From the NCBI GenBank assembly GCA_039889245.1, contig JAZGVH010000002.1, forward strand, positions 3,906,001-3,970,000: 64,000 bases of DNA, read 5' to 3'. The DNA comes from Dermatophilaceae bacterium Soc4.6. Its GTDB lineage: Bacteria; Actinomycetota; Actinomycetes; Actinomycetales; Dermatophilaceae. Positions 49,373 through 57,944 of this stretch are shown in pieces (position 1 is the first letter of the stretch; the number at the start of each line of letters is the position of its first letter). The position numbers and the translations under genes are program-made. Under the pieces are notes generated by a model, which saw nothing but the letters and a program-made list of their open reading frames with translations, searched no databases and was not told the DNA's origin.

Positions 49373-49949
49373 CGAGCCCTCGGGGGCGAGCCGGGTCACC
49401 GTGCGCCACGGTGTCCGGCTCGGGGTGGACGTGGGGAGCGTGCGGGTCGGGCTCTCGGCGAGCGACCCCACGGGGCTGCTCGCGTCGCCCGTGGAGACGG
49501 TGCCTCGCGACCTCGCGGCGGCAGGGGACCAGCGCCGGATCCACGAGGTGGCCCTCGAGCGGGCAGCCATCGAGGTGATCGTGGGTCTCCCGCGGTCGTT
49601 GTCCGGTGGTGAGGGGCCGGCGGCCGAGACAGTCCGGGCATATGCCACTCAGCTCGCGCTGGTCCTCGCGCCGGTGCCGGTGCGGCTCGTCGACGAGCGC
49701 TTGACCACGGTCGACGCGCACCGCACACTACGGACGAGCGGCGTTGCAGGACGAGCGCACCGCGGCGTGGTCGACCAGGCTGCAGCGGTCCTCATCCTGC
49801 AGGGCGCTCTCGATGCCGAACGGCTGTCGGGCGGGCCCCCGGGGGAGCTCGTCCTCACCCGTCGACGCCGCACCAAGACACGCGCATCGCGACCGGACGA
49901 CACGTCGGGTCGCGGGCCCTCCCCGGACACGAAGGACCCGACACGATGA
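49359..49949 (+). CDS. ruvX: Holliday junction resolvase-like RuvX (YqgF)
   Basis: About 196 residues. The RNase H-like fold is marked by [17 protein letters not shown] (first catalytic Asp), [11 protein letters not shown] (beta strand with family motif), [15 protein letters not shown] (Glu) and [14 protein letters not shown] (last Asp). The homologue is involved in 16S rRNA 5' processing (YqgF) or Holliday junction resolution; the in vivo role is debated. The start is uncertain: GTG 49359 overlaps alaS, while GTG 49401 would give a shorter N-terminus closer to other homologues. The C-terminus ends in a basic, Ser/Thr-rich tail. Confidence 0.85.
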   Translation: MSGADEPSGASRVTVRHGVRLGVDVGSVRVGLSASDPTGLLASPVETVPRDLAAAGDQRRIHEVALERAAIEVIVGLPRSLSGGEGPAAETVRAYATQLALVLAPVPVRLVDERLTTVDAHRTLRTSGVAGRAHRGVVDQAAAVLILQGALDAERLSGGPPGELVLTRRRRTKTRASRPDDTSGRGPSPDTKDPTR

Positions 49950-51343
49950 GCGACCCACGCGACCCCGCGCGCGGTGGTCTCGACCCGGTCCGCGGTGAGG
50001 ACCGCTACGACCGGCCCGGCCCCGCCTCCCGCTACGCGCCACAGGGATTTCTCCCGCCGCCACCGGTGGAGGACTCCGATCCCACCGCGCACCGGGCCTG
50101 GGGCCCTGATCACCACCCCGCCGATGAGGACCAGTACGACGACCGCGACGACATCGACGTGTTCGACCAGCCCGACGTCGGCGACGGTCTCGACGAGCAC
50201 GACCTGTACGACGCCCCGGAGCAGGGTCACGACGCGGGGGCCCCCGCCTCGACCTGGAGCTCGCGACGCCAGGTCAACGGGCACCGGCGCACCGCTCGTC
50301 GTCGGCGACTGCAGAGCGCCGTCGTCCTCCTGCTCGCGCTGGCCGTCGTGGCCGGGGCCGGGGCCGTGGCCCTCGACAAGATCAAGCCGCTGCTGACCCT
50401 CAGCTCGGACAGCGGTGACTACCCCGGCCCGGGCACCGGATCGGTCGACGTGACCGTCGCCAATGGTGACACCGCCACCGCCATCGGGGCGACCCTGGAG
50501 AAGGCGGGCGTGGTCAAGACCGCCAAGGCGTTCGCCCAGGCGGCAGCCGCCGACCCGAAGGGCACCTCCATCCAGCCCGGGGGATACACCCTGCGCTCCC
50601 AGATGACGGCGGCGGCTGCTCTGGCGGTGCTCGTCGACCCGGCCAACCGCACGGTGCCCAGGGTGACCGTCCGCGAAGGGCTGTGGAAGAGCGAGACCTT
50701 CGCCGTCCTGGCCAAGGCGTCGGGCCGGCCCGTGTCCGACTACGTCACGGCGGCGAAGGACGCTGCGGGGCTGGGGCTCCCGGCGGCGGCCAAGGGCAAC
50801 GTCGAGGGCTGGCTCTTCCCCGCGACCTACGAGTTCCCCACGGGCTCCTCGGCAGCCGAGCAGCTGCAGGCGATGGTGGCCAAGACCGTCGAGCAGCTCA
50901 CGTCGCTGGGGGTGGCCGAGGGCGACACCGAGAAGGTCCTGACGATCGCCAGCATCGTGCAGGCCGAGGGCCGTCGCCCCGAGGACCTGCCGAAGATCGC
51001 TCGAGTGGTCGACAACCGGTTGGCGCTGCCCATGCGCCTGCAGCTCGACTCCACGGTCAGCTATGGGGTGCAGAAGCGAGCCCTGACGACCACCGACGCA
51101 GAGCGGGCCCGCTCCAACGGCTACAACACCTATGCCCGCGACGGCCTCCCGGTCGGGCCGATCAGCAACCCGGGTGCGGCGGCCATCCAGGCCGCCCAGG
51201 CCCCGGCTGACGGACCCTGGCTCTACTTCGTCGCGGTCAACCCGAAGACCGGCGAGACGAAGTTCGCCACGACGGCGTCCGAGCACGCCGCCAACGTGGC
51301 GCAGTTCCAGCGCTGGTGCGCCGACCACCCCGGCACGTGCTGA
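49946..51343 (+). CDS. mltG: Endolytic murein transglycosylase MltG
   Basis: 465 residues. MltG cleaves nascent glycan strands at the membrane and may set their length. An acidic, Asp/Arg-rich cytoplasmic tail (about 1-115) precedes one membrane helix (LQSAVVLLLALAVVAGAGAV). A LysM-like segment follows (VTVANGDTATAIGATLEKAG). The YceG catalytic domain has EGWLFPATYEFPTGSSAAEQ, the catalytic Glu341 in ASIVQAEG and NGYNTYARDGLPVGPISNPG. ATG 49946 overlaps the ruvX stop, and the stop overlaps the aroE start region. Confidence 0.93.
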   Translation: MSDPRDPARGGLDPVRGEDRYDRPGPASRYAPQGFLPPPPVEDSDPTAHRAWGPDHHPADEDQYDDRDDIDVFDQPDVGDGLDEHDLYDAPEQGHDAGAPASTWSSRRQVNGHRRTARRRRLQSAVVLLLALAVVAGAGAVALDKIKPLLTLSSDSGDYPGPGTGSVDVTVANGDTATAIGATLEKAGVVKTAKAFAQAAAADPKGTSIQPGGYTLRSQMTAAAALAVLVDPANRTVPRVTVREGLWKSETFAVLAKASGRPVSDYVTAAKDAAGLGLPAAAKGNVEGWLFPATYEFPTGSSAAEQLQAMVAKTVEQLTSLGVAEGDTEKVLTIASIVQAEGRRPEDLPKIARVVDNRLALPMRLQLDSTVSYGVQKRALTTTDAERARSNGYNTYARDGLPVGPISNPGAAAIQAAQAPADGPWLYFVAVNPKTGETKFATTASEHAANVAQFQRWCADHPGTC

Positions 51344-52209
51344 CCGCTCGGCACGCCGGTGTCCTCGGGTCACCCATCTCGCACTCCCTCTCGCCGGTGC
51401 TGCACCGAGCGGCCTACGCGGCGCTCGGCCTGGAGGGCTGGACCTACGATGCGGCGCGCGTCGAGGCCGCCGGCCTCGTCGAGCACGTCAGCCGGCTCGG
51501 GGACGACTGGGTCGGTCTCTCGCTCACGATGCCACTGAAGGAGGCCGCGTTCGCGGTGGCGGGAGAGGTCTCCGCGATCGCGCTCGCCACCGGCGCGGTC
51601 AACACCCTGGTGCGCCGTCCTGCTGGTGGAGGTGGGGGAGCGGGAGCCTGGTGGGGTGACAACACCGACGTCCACGGTCTCGTGGCCGCCCTCGGTGAGG
51701 CCGGGGTCGACCGGGCCGCGCGCCTCCTGGTCGTCGGGTCCGGAGCCACCGCCCGGTCGGCGGTGGCGGCGGCGAGCGCCCTCGGGGCCGGGCACGTCAC
51801 CTTCATGGTGCGCGGCCAGGTGCGCCCCGTCACCCTGCTCCAGGCCCGCACCGCCGGCCTCGTGGTCGAGCAGGTCGCCGAGGGGGAGTGGCCGGCTGAT
51901 GTCGACGTGGTCGTCAGCACGGTGCCGCCCGCGTCCACCGCCGCCTGGGCCGACCGCCTGCCACCGGGCGGGAGAGCGGTCCTCGACGTCGTCTACGCCG
52001 ACGGTCCGACGCCGCTGACCACGGCCGCCGGCCGGCTGGGGTATGCCGCCGTCCCCGGCACGGCGATGCTGCTGCACCAGGCCGCCCGCCAGGTCGAGCT
52101 GATGACCGGCCGTCCCGCCCCCGTCGACACCATGCGGCAGGCCCTCGACGCCGCCCTGACGACACGCGCGACGGCCCCGACCCCAGCTGTGGCGGAGCCC
52201 GAGCGGTGA
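51337..52209 (+). CDS. aroE: Shikimate dehydrogenase
   Basis: 290 residues; reduces 3-dehydroshikimate to shikimate with NADPH. The substrate-binding stretch is GSPISHSLSPVLHRAAYAAL, the catalytic Lys is in LSLTMPLKEAAF, and the Asp of NTDVHGL is in WWGDNTDVHGLVAAL. The nucleotide-binding loop is LLVVGSGATARSAVAAA, with the usual GAGG replaced by GSGA. GTG 51337 overlaps the mltG stop. Starts the shikimate gene run aroE-prepilin peptidase-aroC-aroK-aroB. Confidence 0.92.
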   Translation: MLTARHAGVLGSPISHSLSPVLHRAAYAALGLEGWTYDAARVEAAGLVEHVSRLGDDWVGLSLTMPLKEAAFAVAGEVSAIALATGAVNTLVRRPAGGGGGAGAWWGDNTDVHGLVAALGEAGVDRAARLLVVGSGATARSAVAAASALGAGHVTFMVRGQVRPVTLLQARTAGLVVEQVAEGEWPADVDVVVSTVPPASTAAWADRLPPGGRAVLDVVYADGPTPLTTAAGRLGYAAVPGTAMLLHQAARQVELMTGRPAPVDTMRQALDAALTTRATAPTPAVAEPER

Positions 52210-52898
52210 CCGCGGTCGTCGCGCCGCACCCGCACTGGTGGCTCGTGCTGGTGGTCGCCCTGGCCGGGCTGGGCGTGGGGTGGGGGCTCTCGCGTCGGCT
52301 CGCGACGCTGGAGTACCGCCTCGACGACGAGCAGGGGCCGGCGCCGACCCACCCGGGCGTCGTCACGGCCGCAGTGTCGCTGGTGTGGGCGCTGCTGACG
52401 TGGCAGGTGGGTGGGCTGGAGCGCGGGGCGGTCCTGCCGGCATACCTGCTCGTCGGTGCCCTGGGGGTCGCCCTGGCCTGGATCGACGTCGACGTGCACC
52501 GGCTGCCCGAGGGGCTGACGCTGTGGAGCCTGCCGGCGATCCTCGCGCTCCTGACGATCGCGTCCGCGACCTCCGGTGACTGGTGGGCGCCGCTGCGGGC
52601 GGTCGGTGCGGGGGCCGCCGTGTGGCTGGTCTACGTGGTGCTGGCGCTGATCAGGCCGGGGGGGCTGGGGCTGGGTGACGCCACGCTGGGGGGCCTGGTG
52701 GCGCTGCCGCTCGGATACGTCGGCTGGGTCCTCGCCGCTCAGGGACTGGTCTTCTCCATCCTCGTGAGCGGCGTCGGGACGATCGTGCTGCTGGTCCTGC
52801 GCCGGGTGACGCTCAAGGGGTCCGTCGCCTACGGACCCTTCATCGTGCTGGGCCTGCTCGCCGCCGTCCTCGTGGGGTTTCAGCATCCGGGTGCCTGA
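52206..52898 (+). CDS. Prepilin peptidase (A24 family) without methylase domain
   Basis: 230 residues with about six to seven membrane helices. The two catalytic Asp residues of A24 peptidases are visible: Asp in [16 protein letters not shown] and Asp in [15 protein letters not shown] (GXGD motif). The N-terminal cytoplasmic methyltransferase domain with its four-cysteine zinc site is absent, so this is the short, peptidase-only form. It would process prepilin-like signal peptides of type IV or Flp/Tad pilins, none of which is encoded in the window. GTG 52206 overlaps the aroE stop, so the gene is likely translated with the aro genes. Confidence 0.85.
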   Translation: MTAVVAPHPHWWLVLVVALAGLGVGWGLSRRLATLEYRLDDEQGPAPTHPGVVTAAVSLVWALLTWQVGGLERGAVLPAYLLVGALGVALAWIDVDVHRLPEGLTLWSLPAILALLTIASATSGDWWAPLRAVGAGAAVWLVYVVLALIRPGGLGLGDATLGGLVALPLGYVGWVLAAQGLVFSILVSGVGTIVLLVLRRVTLKGSVAYGPFIVLGLLAAVLVGFQHPGA

Positions 52899-52933
52899 CG
52901 GCGGCTGCGGGCGTGCGTGGGAGACTCCACCCC

Positions 52934-54163
52934 ATGTCCCAGTTGCGGTGGATCACCGCCGGTGAGTCCCATGGCCCGGCCCTGACGGCTGTCATCGAAG
53001 GCCTGCCCGCAGGCGTGCAGGTGACCAGCGCCGACGTCGGTGCGGCGCTGGCCCGGCGACGTCTCGGCTTCGGTCGCGGCGCCCGGATGTCGTTCGAGCA
53101 GGACGCCGTCGAGTTCCTGGGCGGCCTGCGGCACGGCCTGACCCTGGGGTCTCCGGTGGCCATCCGCATCGGCAACAGCGAGTGGCCCAAGTGGCGCACC
53201 GTGATGAGCCCCGACCCGGTCGCGGCCGACGACCTCGCGGCCGCCGACGACGTCGGCGCCGAGAAGGAGCTGGCCCGCAACCGCCCGCTCACCCGGCCTC
53301 GGCCCGGTCACGCCGACCTCGTCGGGATGCAGAAGTACGGCTTCGACGAGGCCCGTCCCGTGCTCGAGCGAGCGTCGGCCCGCGAGACGGCCGCACGGGT
53401 CGCCCTCGGTGAGGTCGCTGCGCGCCTCCTGCACCAGGCCTACGGCATCCGCCTGGTCTCCCACACGGTCGCGATCGGCGCCGCCGGTGTGGCCGACGAC
53501 GCCCTCCTGCCGACGCCCGACGACGTCGAGCGCCTCGACGCCAACCCCGTGCGCAGCCTCGACGCCGAGGGCTCGGCGGCGATGGTCGCCGAGGTCGAGG
53601 CGGCCAAGAAGGACGGCGACACCCTGGGTGGTGTCGTCGAGGTCCTCGCGTACGGCGTGCCACCGGGCCTCGGTTCGCACGTGCACTGGGACCGGCGGCT
53701 CGACTCCCGCCTGGCCGGCGCCCTCATGGGCATCCAGGCGATCAAGGGGGTCGAGGTCGGAGACGGCTTCCGCACCGCCGCCCGTCGCGGCTCGCAGGCC
53801 CACGACGAGATGGAGCGCGACGAGTCCGGCACCATCCGCCGCCGCACCGGGCGCGCCGGAGGCACCGAGGGCGGCATGTCCACCGGGCAGGTGCTGCGGG
53901 TGCGTGCTGCCATGAAGCCGATCTCGACGGTGCCGCGGGCCCTCGACTCGATCGACACCGTCAGCGACGAGCCGGCCAAGGCCATCCACCAGCGCTCCGA
54001 CGTGTGCGCCGTGCCGGCTGCGGGTGTCGTGGCCGAGGCCATGGTCGCCCTGGTCCTGGCCGAGGCGTGCCTCGAGAAGTTCGGCGGAGACAGCGTCGCC
54101 GAGACCCGGCGCAACCTCGAGGGCTACCTCGCGGCCGTCCCCGAGCGGCTGCGCACGTGGTGA
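52934..54163 (+). CDS. aroC: Chorismate synthase
   Basis: 409 residues; makes chorismate from EPSP with reduced FMN as cofactor. [39 protein letters not shown] and [20 protein letters not shown]-type stretches are diagnostic. Also present are the second FMN-binding [18 protein letters not shown] and the C-terminal [19 protein letters not shown] 52934 is preceded by GGGAG. The stop overlaps the aroK GTG. Confidence 0.97.
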   Translation: MSQLRWITAGESHGPALTAVIEGLPAGVQVTSADVGAALARRRLGFGRGARMSFEQDAVEFLGGLRHGLTLGSPVAIRIGNSEWPKWRTVMSPDPVAADDLAAADDVGAEKELARNRPLTRPRPGHADLVGMQKYGFDEARPVLERASARETAARVALGEVAARLLHQAYGIRLVSHTVAIGAAGVADDALLPTPDDVERLDANPVRSLDAEGSAAMVAEVEAAKKDGDTLGGVVEVLAYGVPPGLGSHVHWDRRLDSRLAGALMGIQAIKGVEVGDGFRTAARRGSQAHDEMERDESGTIRRRTGRAGGTEGGMSTGQVLRVRAAMKPISTVPRALDSIDTVSDEPAKAIHQRSDVCAVPAAGVVAEAMVALVLAEACLEKFGGDSVAETRRNLEGYLAAVPERLRTW

Positions 54164-54702
54164 CCGCGGGAGCCACCGCGCCGGTCGCCGTGGTCATCGG
54201 GCCCCCCGGGGCAGGCAAGACGACGACCGGCCGGGCGCTCGCCGAGCTGCTCGGCGTGCCCTTCCTCGACACCGACGAGCGCGTGGTCGCGACGTCGGGG
54301 CGCTCCGTCTCCGAGATCTTCGTCGACGACGGGGAGGCCGCCTTCCGGGCCCTCGAGCGCGAGGCGGTCGTGCAGGCGCTCTCGACGCACAGGGGCGTGG
54401 TCGCCCTCGGCGGCGGTGCGCCGATCCAGCCCGAGGTCCGCGACCTGCTGCGGGGTCACTGCGTGGTCTTCCTCGACGTCACCATCGCCGACGCGTCGAG
54501 ACGGATCGGCTTCGACGCCTCGCGGCCCCTGTTGTCGATCAACCCCCGCGGGTCGTGGATCGCCATGATGAACGAGCGGCGACCGCTCTACGAGGCGGCA
54601 GCGACCCACCGGGTCGACACGAACGGCCGCTCCGCGTCGGAGGTCGCGGTGAGCGTGGCGCAGCTGATCGCCACCCCTGGCGACGACGAGGAGGGGTCAT
54701 GA
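54160..54702 (+). CDS. aroK: Shikimate kinase
   Basis: 180 residues; phosphorylates shikimate on the 3-hydroxyl. Walker A is [16 protein letters not shown], the shikimate-binding Asp is in [17 protein letters not shown] fits the family FRXXE motif, ALGGGAPI provides the substrate-binding GGG, and the LID region is near RPLLSI. GTG 54160 overlaps aroC and the end overlaps aroB, so the three are coupled. Confidence 0.94.
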   Translation: MTAGATAPVAVVIGPPGAGKTTTGRALAELLGVPFLDTDERVVATSGRSVSEIFVDDGEAAFRALEREAVVQALSTHRGVVALGGGAPIQPEVRDLLRGHCVVFLDVTIADASRRIGFDASRPLLSINPRGSWIAMMNERRPLYEAAATHRVDTNGRSASEVAVSVAQLIATPGDDEEGS

Positions 54703-55793
54703 CCGAGTCCACCGAGCCCACCGTGATCCCGGTCGGGGACGACTACGAGGTCCTCGTCGGGCGTGGGCTGCTCGATGACCCCACCGTCGTGACCCGGCTG
54801 CTGCCCACCGGTGTCAGCCGCGTGCTCGTGGTCCACCCGGCACCGCTGTCCGGGCTCGCCCGCCGGCTCGGCGACGCCGTGGAGGCCGCCGGAGCGCGGG
54901 TGCACCTGGCGGAGGTGCCGGACGCCGAGTCGGCCAAGACGGCCGCGGTGGCGGCCGACCTCTGGGGCCAGCTCGGCCGGGCGGGGTTCACCCGCACCGA
55001 TGCCGTCATCGGTCTCGGTGGAGGCACCGTCACCGACCTCGCCGGATTCGTCGCCGCCACGTGGCTGCGGGGGGTCGCCGTCGTGCAGGTGCCGACCACC
55101 GTGCTGGCCATGGTCGACGCGGCCGTGGGCGGCAAGACCGGGATCAACACGCCCGAGGGCAAGAACCTCGTCGGCTCGTTCCACCCGCCGGCCGGGGTGG
55201 TCTGCGACCTCGACGTGCTGGCCACGCTGCCTGCGGTCGACCTCACCGCCGGGCTGGCCGAGGTGGTCAAGTGCGGCTTCATCGCCGACCCGGTGATCCT
55301 CGACCTCGTCGAGGCCGACCCTGTCGACGCCGCGCGGCCGCAGGGGGCGCGGTTGCGCGAACTGGTCGAGCGGGCCGTGCGGGTCAAGGCGCGGGTGGTG
55401 GCCGCAGACCTGCGCGAGGCCTCGCTGCGCGAGATCCTCAACTACGGGCACACCTTCGGCCACGCGATCGAGCAGGTGGAGGGCTACTCCTGGCGCCACG
55501 GCGACGCCGTCGCGGTGGGCATGGTCTACGTCGCCGAGCTGGCCCGGCTGACCGGCCACCTCGACGCCGCGGTCGTCGACCGGCACCGGGCCGTGCTCAC
55601 GAGCCTGGGTCTGCCCACGTCCTACCGCGGCGACCGTTGGCCGGTCCTGCTCCCCGCGATGCGCCGTGACAAGAAGGCCCGGGGTGACCTGCTGCGGTTC
55701 GTCGTCCTCGATGACGTCGGGCGGCCGGTCCGTCTCGAGGGACCGGTGACGGCCGACCTCGAGGCCGCCTACGCCGCGGTGTCCGAGAGCTGA
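54699..55793 (+). CDS. aroB: 3-Dehydroquinate synthase
   Basis: 364 residues; NAD- and metal-dependent cyclisation of DAHP to 3-dehydroquinate. GLGGGTVTDLAGFVAATWLRG is the NAD-binding signature, VPTTVLAMVDAAVGGKTGIN the substrate loop, and the metal ligands include Glu in GLAEVVKCGFI and His in ILNYGHTFGHAIE. ATG 54699 follows GAGGGG. Last shikimate gene of the cluster here; no aroQ (type II dehydroquinase) follows. Confidence 0.97.
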   Translation: MTESTEPTVIPVGDDYEVLVGRGLLDDPTVVTRLLPTGVSRVLVVHPAPLSGLARRLGDAVEAAGARVHLAEVPDAESAKTAAVAADLWGQLGRAGFTRTDAVIGLGGGTVTDLAGFVAATWLRGVAVVQVPTTVLAMVDAAVGGKTGINTPEGKNLVGSFHPPAGVVCDLDVLATLPAVDLTAGLAEVVKCGFIADPVILDLVEADPVDAARPQGARLRELVERAVRVKARVVAADLREASLREILNYGHTFGHAIEQVEGYSWRHGDAVAVGMVYVAELARLTGHLDAAVVDRHRAVLTSLGLPTSYRGDRWPVLLPAMRRDKKARGDLLRFVVLDDVGRPVRLEGPVTADLEAAYAAVSES

Positions 55794-55878
55794 CGCCGGG
55801 GACCTGCGGGGGAAGACCCGCGGCCGTGAACGGGCGAGCCCTCGCACGCGGCTGGGCCGAGGATGGCAGGCTGACCCC

Positions 55879-56610
55879 ATGGGAGAGCTCATCGAGGTCA
55901 TGACCCGCACGACGGTGCCCGACGCGTCACCGAGCCTGACGGCCTACGTGACCCGTCCTGCCAGTGCGGAGCGACTGCCCGGCGTGGTGCTGCTCCACGA
56001 GGCCTTCGGCCTCGACGACAACGCGCGCCGGTCGGCCGACCGGGTGGCGCAGATGGGCTACGTCGTCATCGTCCCCGACCTCTTCAGCGAGGGTGGGGCG
56101 ATGCGGTGCCTCAAGTCCACCTTCTCGGCCATGCGCAGCGGTCAGGGGCGGGCCTTCGCCGACATCGCGGCCGCCCGGCAGTCGGTGCTCGAGCGCGACG
56201 ACACGACCGACGCCGTAGGCGTGATCGGCTTCTGCATGGGCGGCGCGTTCGCGCTGCTGTGCGCCGCGCCGGCGCGGGGCTTCGGGGCCAGCTCGGTCAA
56301 CTACGGTCGGCTGCCGGCGTCGTTCGACGTCCTCGCCGGCGGGTGTCCGGTCCTCGGCTCCTACGGGGGCAAGGACCGCAGCCTCAGTGGTGCGGCGGCG
56401 ACCCTCGACGGCGAGCTGACCCGGGTGGGGGTCGAGCACGAGGTCACCGAGTACCCCGACGCCGGGCACTCCTTCCTCAACGACGAGATGGGTGGGCCGT
56501 GGTTCCTGCGGCCGGTGCTGCGGCTCGCGGGCATGGGTCCGGAGCCCGCCACGGCGGCCGTGGCCTGGGGCAGGATCGACGAGTTCTTCGCGAGGCACCT
56601 GCGCGGGTAG
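55879..56610 (+). CDS. Dienelactone hydrolase-family protein
   Basis: 243-residue alpha/beta hydrolase. The nucleophile is Cys119 in [10 protein letters not shown], with Asp in GSYGGKDRS and His in [18 protein letters not shown] near residue 40 holds the Glu typical of the DLH family. The family cleaves dienelactones or related ester bonds; in actinobacteria many members have unknown substrates. The gene sits where aroQ and pepQ occur in mycobacteria, between aroB and efp, but has an 85-base gap and its own likely signals. Confidence 0.85.
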   Translation: MGELIEVMTRTTVPDASPSLTAYVTRPASAERLPGVVLLHEAFGLDDNARRSADRVAQMGYVVIVPDLFSEGGAMRCLKSTFSAMRSGQGRAFADIAAARQSVLERDDTTDAVGVIGFCMGGAFALLCAAPARGFGASSVNYGRLPASFDVLAGGCPVLGSYGGKDRSLSGAAATLDGELTRVGVEHEVTEYPDAGHSFLNDEMGGPWFLRPVLRLAGMGPEPATAAVAWGRIDEFFARHLRG

Positions 56611-56613
56611 ACT
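56608..56613 (+). promoter_or_regulatory. Candidate -10 element for efp-nusB
   Basis: TAGACT overlaps the stop codon of the dienelactone hydrolase gene and lies 121 bases before the efp GTG. It is a TANNNT match without a convincing -35, in the only gap before efp. Confidence 0.35.
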
Positions 56614-56734
56614 TCCGTGGTTCCTCGGGCGAGGCCTCCGGCCACGCCCCTACGCATCCCGGTGTCCCCGGCCCCTCGCGCCCGCGAGGTGCGAGCCGCG
56701 GCGACGCCAGCACACACCGAAAGCGGTCCCTCAC

Positions 56735-57298
56735 GTGGCGTCGACCAACGACCTGAAGAACGGCCTCGTCCTCAACATCGACGGACAGCTCTGGTCGGTC
56801 GTGGAGTTCCAGCACGTCAAGCCCGGCAAGGGGCCGGCCTTCGTCCGCACGAAGCTCAAGGCCGTGCTGTCGGGCAAGGTCGTCGACAAGACCTTCAACG
56901 CCGGCACCAAGGTCGAGACGGCCAACGTCGACAAGCGCACGATGCAGTACCTCTACAAGGACGGCGAGGAGTACGTGTTCATGGACACGGACACCTTCGA
57001 GCAGCTCTACGTCAACACGGTGGTGGTGGGGACGGCCGCCGACTACATGCTGGAGAACCAGAACGCGATCGTGGCGACCCACGACGGCGCCCCGCTGTAT
57101 GTCGAGCTGCCCGCCTCGGTGGTCCTCGAGATCTCCTACACCGAGCCCGGCCTGCAGGGCGACCGCTCCACCGGTGGCACCAAGCCCGCCACCCTCGAGA
57201 CCGGCGCCCAGATCGCGGTGCCGCTCTTCCTCGAGCAGGGCACCAAGATCAAGGTCGACACCCGCGACGGGTCGTATCTCGGCCGCGTCAACGACTGA
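56735..57298 (+). CDS. efp: Translation elongation factor P
   Basis: 187 residues; relieves ribosome stalling at polyproline stretches. Three beta-barrel domains are evident: KOW-like N-domain, [17 protein letters not shown] in the middle and [20 protein letters not shown] in the C-domain. The loop tip reads [12 protein letters not shown] with Lys32 in a PGKGP motif, the arrangement described for an actinobacterial EF-P subgroup that works with unmodified lysine. GTG 56735 gives the canonical [12 protein letters not shown] start. Confidence 0.96.
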   Translation: MASTNDLKNGLVLNIDGQLWSVVEFQHVKPGKGPAFVRTKLKAVLSGKVVDKTFNAGTKVETANVDKRTMQYLYKDGEEYVFMDTDTFEQLYVNTVVVGTAADYMLENQNAIVATHDGAPLYVELPASVVLEISYTEPGLQGDRSTGGTKPATLETGAQIAVPLFLEQGTKIKVDTRDGSYLGRVND

Positions 57299-57326
57299 CC
57301 TCCCACCACCACTGATCTGAGCTGAG

Positions 57327-57740
57327 ATGGCTGCCCGCAGCAAGAGCCGCAAGCGCGCGCTCGACCTCCTCTTCGAGGCCGACCAGCGCGGGCTCAACGT
57401 CACTGAGCTGCTGGCAGCGCGCCTGATCGAGCCGGGTGCGCCGTCGCCCGTCACCCCCTACACCGTCGACATCGTCGAGGGGGTGGTGGACAAGTGGTCG
57501 GACATCGACGACCTGCTGACCACCTACAGCCAGGGCTGGACGGTCGACCGGATGCCCGGCGTCGACCGCGCCATCCTGCGCATCGGGGCCTGGGAGGTCG
57601 TCTGGAACGACGACGTGCCCGACGCGGTCGCGATCTCCGAGGCCGTCGAGCTGGCCAAGTCGCTCTCCACCGACGACTCGCCGGGCTTCGTCAACGGGCT
57701 GCTGGGCCGCCTGGCCGAGGTCAAGCCGACCCTCGTCTGA
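57327..57740 (+). CDS. nusB: Transcription antitermination factor NusB
   Basis: 137 residues, all helical. NusB binds boxA RNA with NusE (S10) during rRNA antitermination, relevant to the rRNA leader elements in this window. The Arg-rich N-terminus AARSKSRKRALDLLFEADQR binds RNA; VDRMPGVDRAILRIGAWEV and AVAISEAVELAKSLSTDDSP-like segments (VAISEAVELAKSLST) are typical. ATG 57327 lies 28 bases after efp. A hairpin terminator follows. Confidence 0.95.
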   Translation: MAARSKSRKRALDLLFEADQRGLNVTELLAARLIEPGAPSPVTPYTVDIVEGVVDKWSDIDDLLTTYSQGWTVDRMPGVDRAILRIGAWEVVWNDDVPDAVAISEAVELAKSLSTDDSPGFVNGLLGRLAEVKPTLV

Positions 57741-57763
57741 TCCCGCTCCGGTGCGCTGGGCCC

Positions 57764-57785
57764 ACCCCGGGGCTGACCTCGGGGT
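57764..57785 (+). terminator. Terminator hairpin after nusB
   Basis: ACCCCGGGG (57764-57772), loop CTGA and CCTCGGGGT (57777-57785) form a 9-base-pair stem with one G-U pair, 24 bases after the nusB stop. It is followed by TT only. Confidence 0.7.
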
Positions 57786-57944
57786 TTGACTCACCCATGA
57801 CCCTGCGGTGGACGCCCGGTGACCTGCTGGTCACCCAGCCGTCGCCAAGAAGTCACGCCCCAGGCGCCGTCCTCGGAGGCCCTTCCCAGACGCCGTCCCT
57901 AGCGTCGTCACTCGTCAACCCGGACGACGTGAAGGACAGGGACC

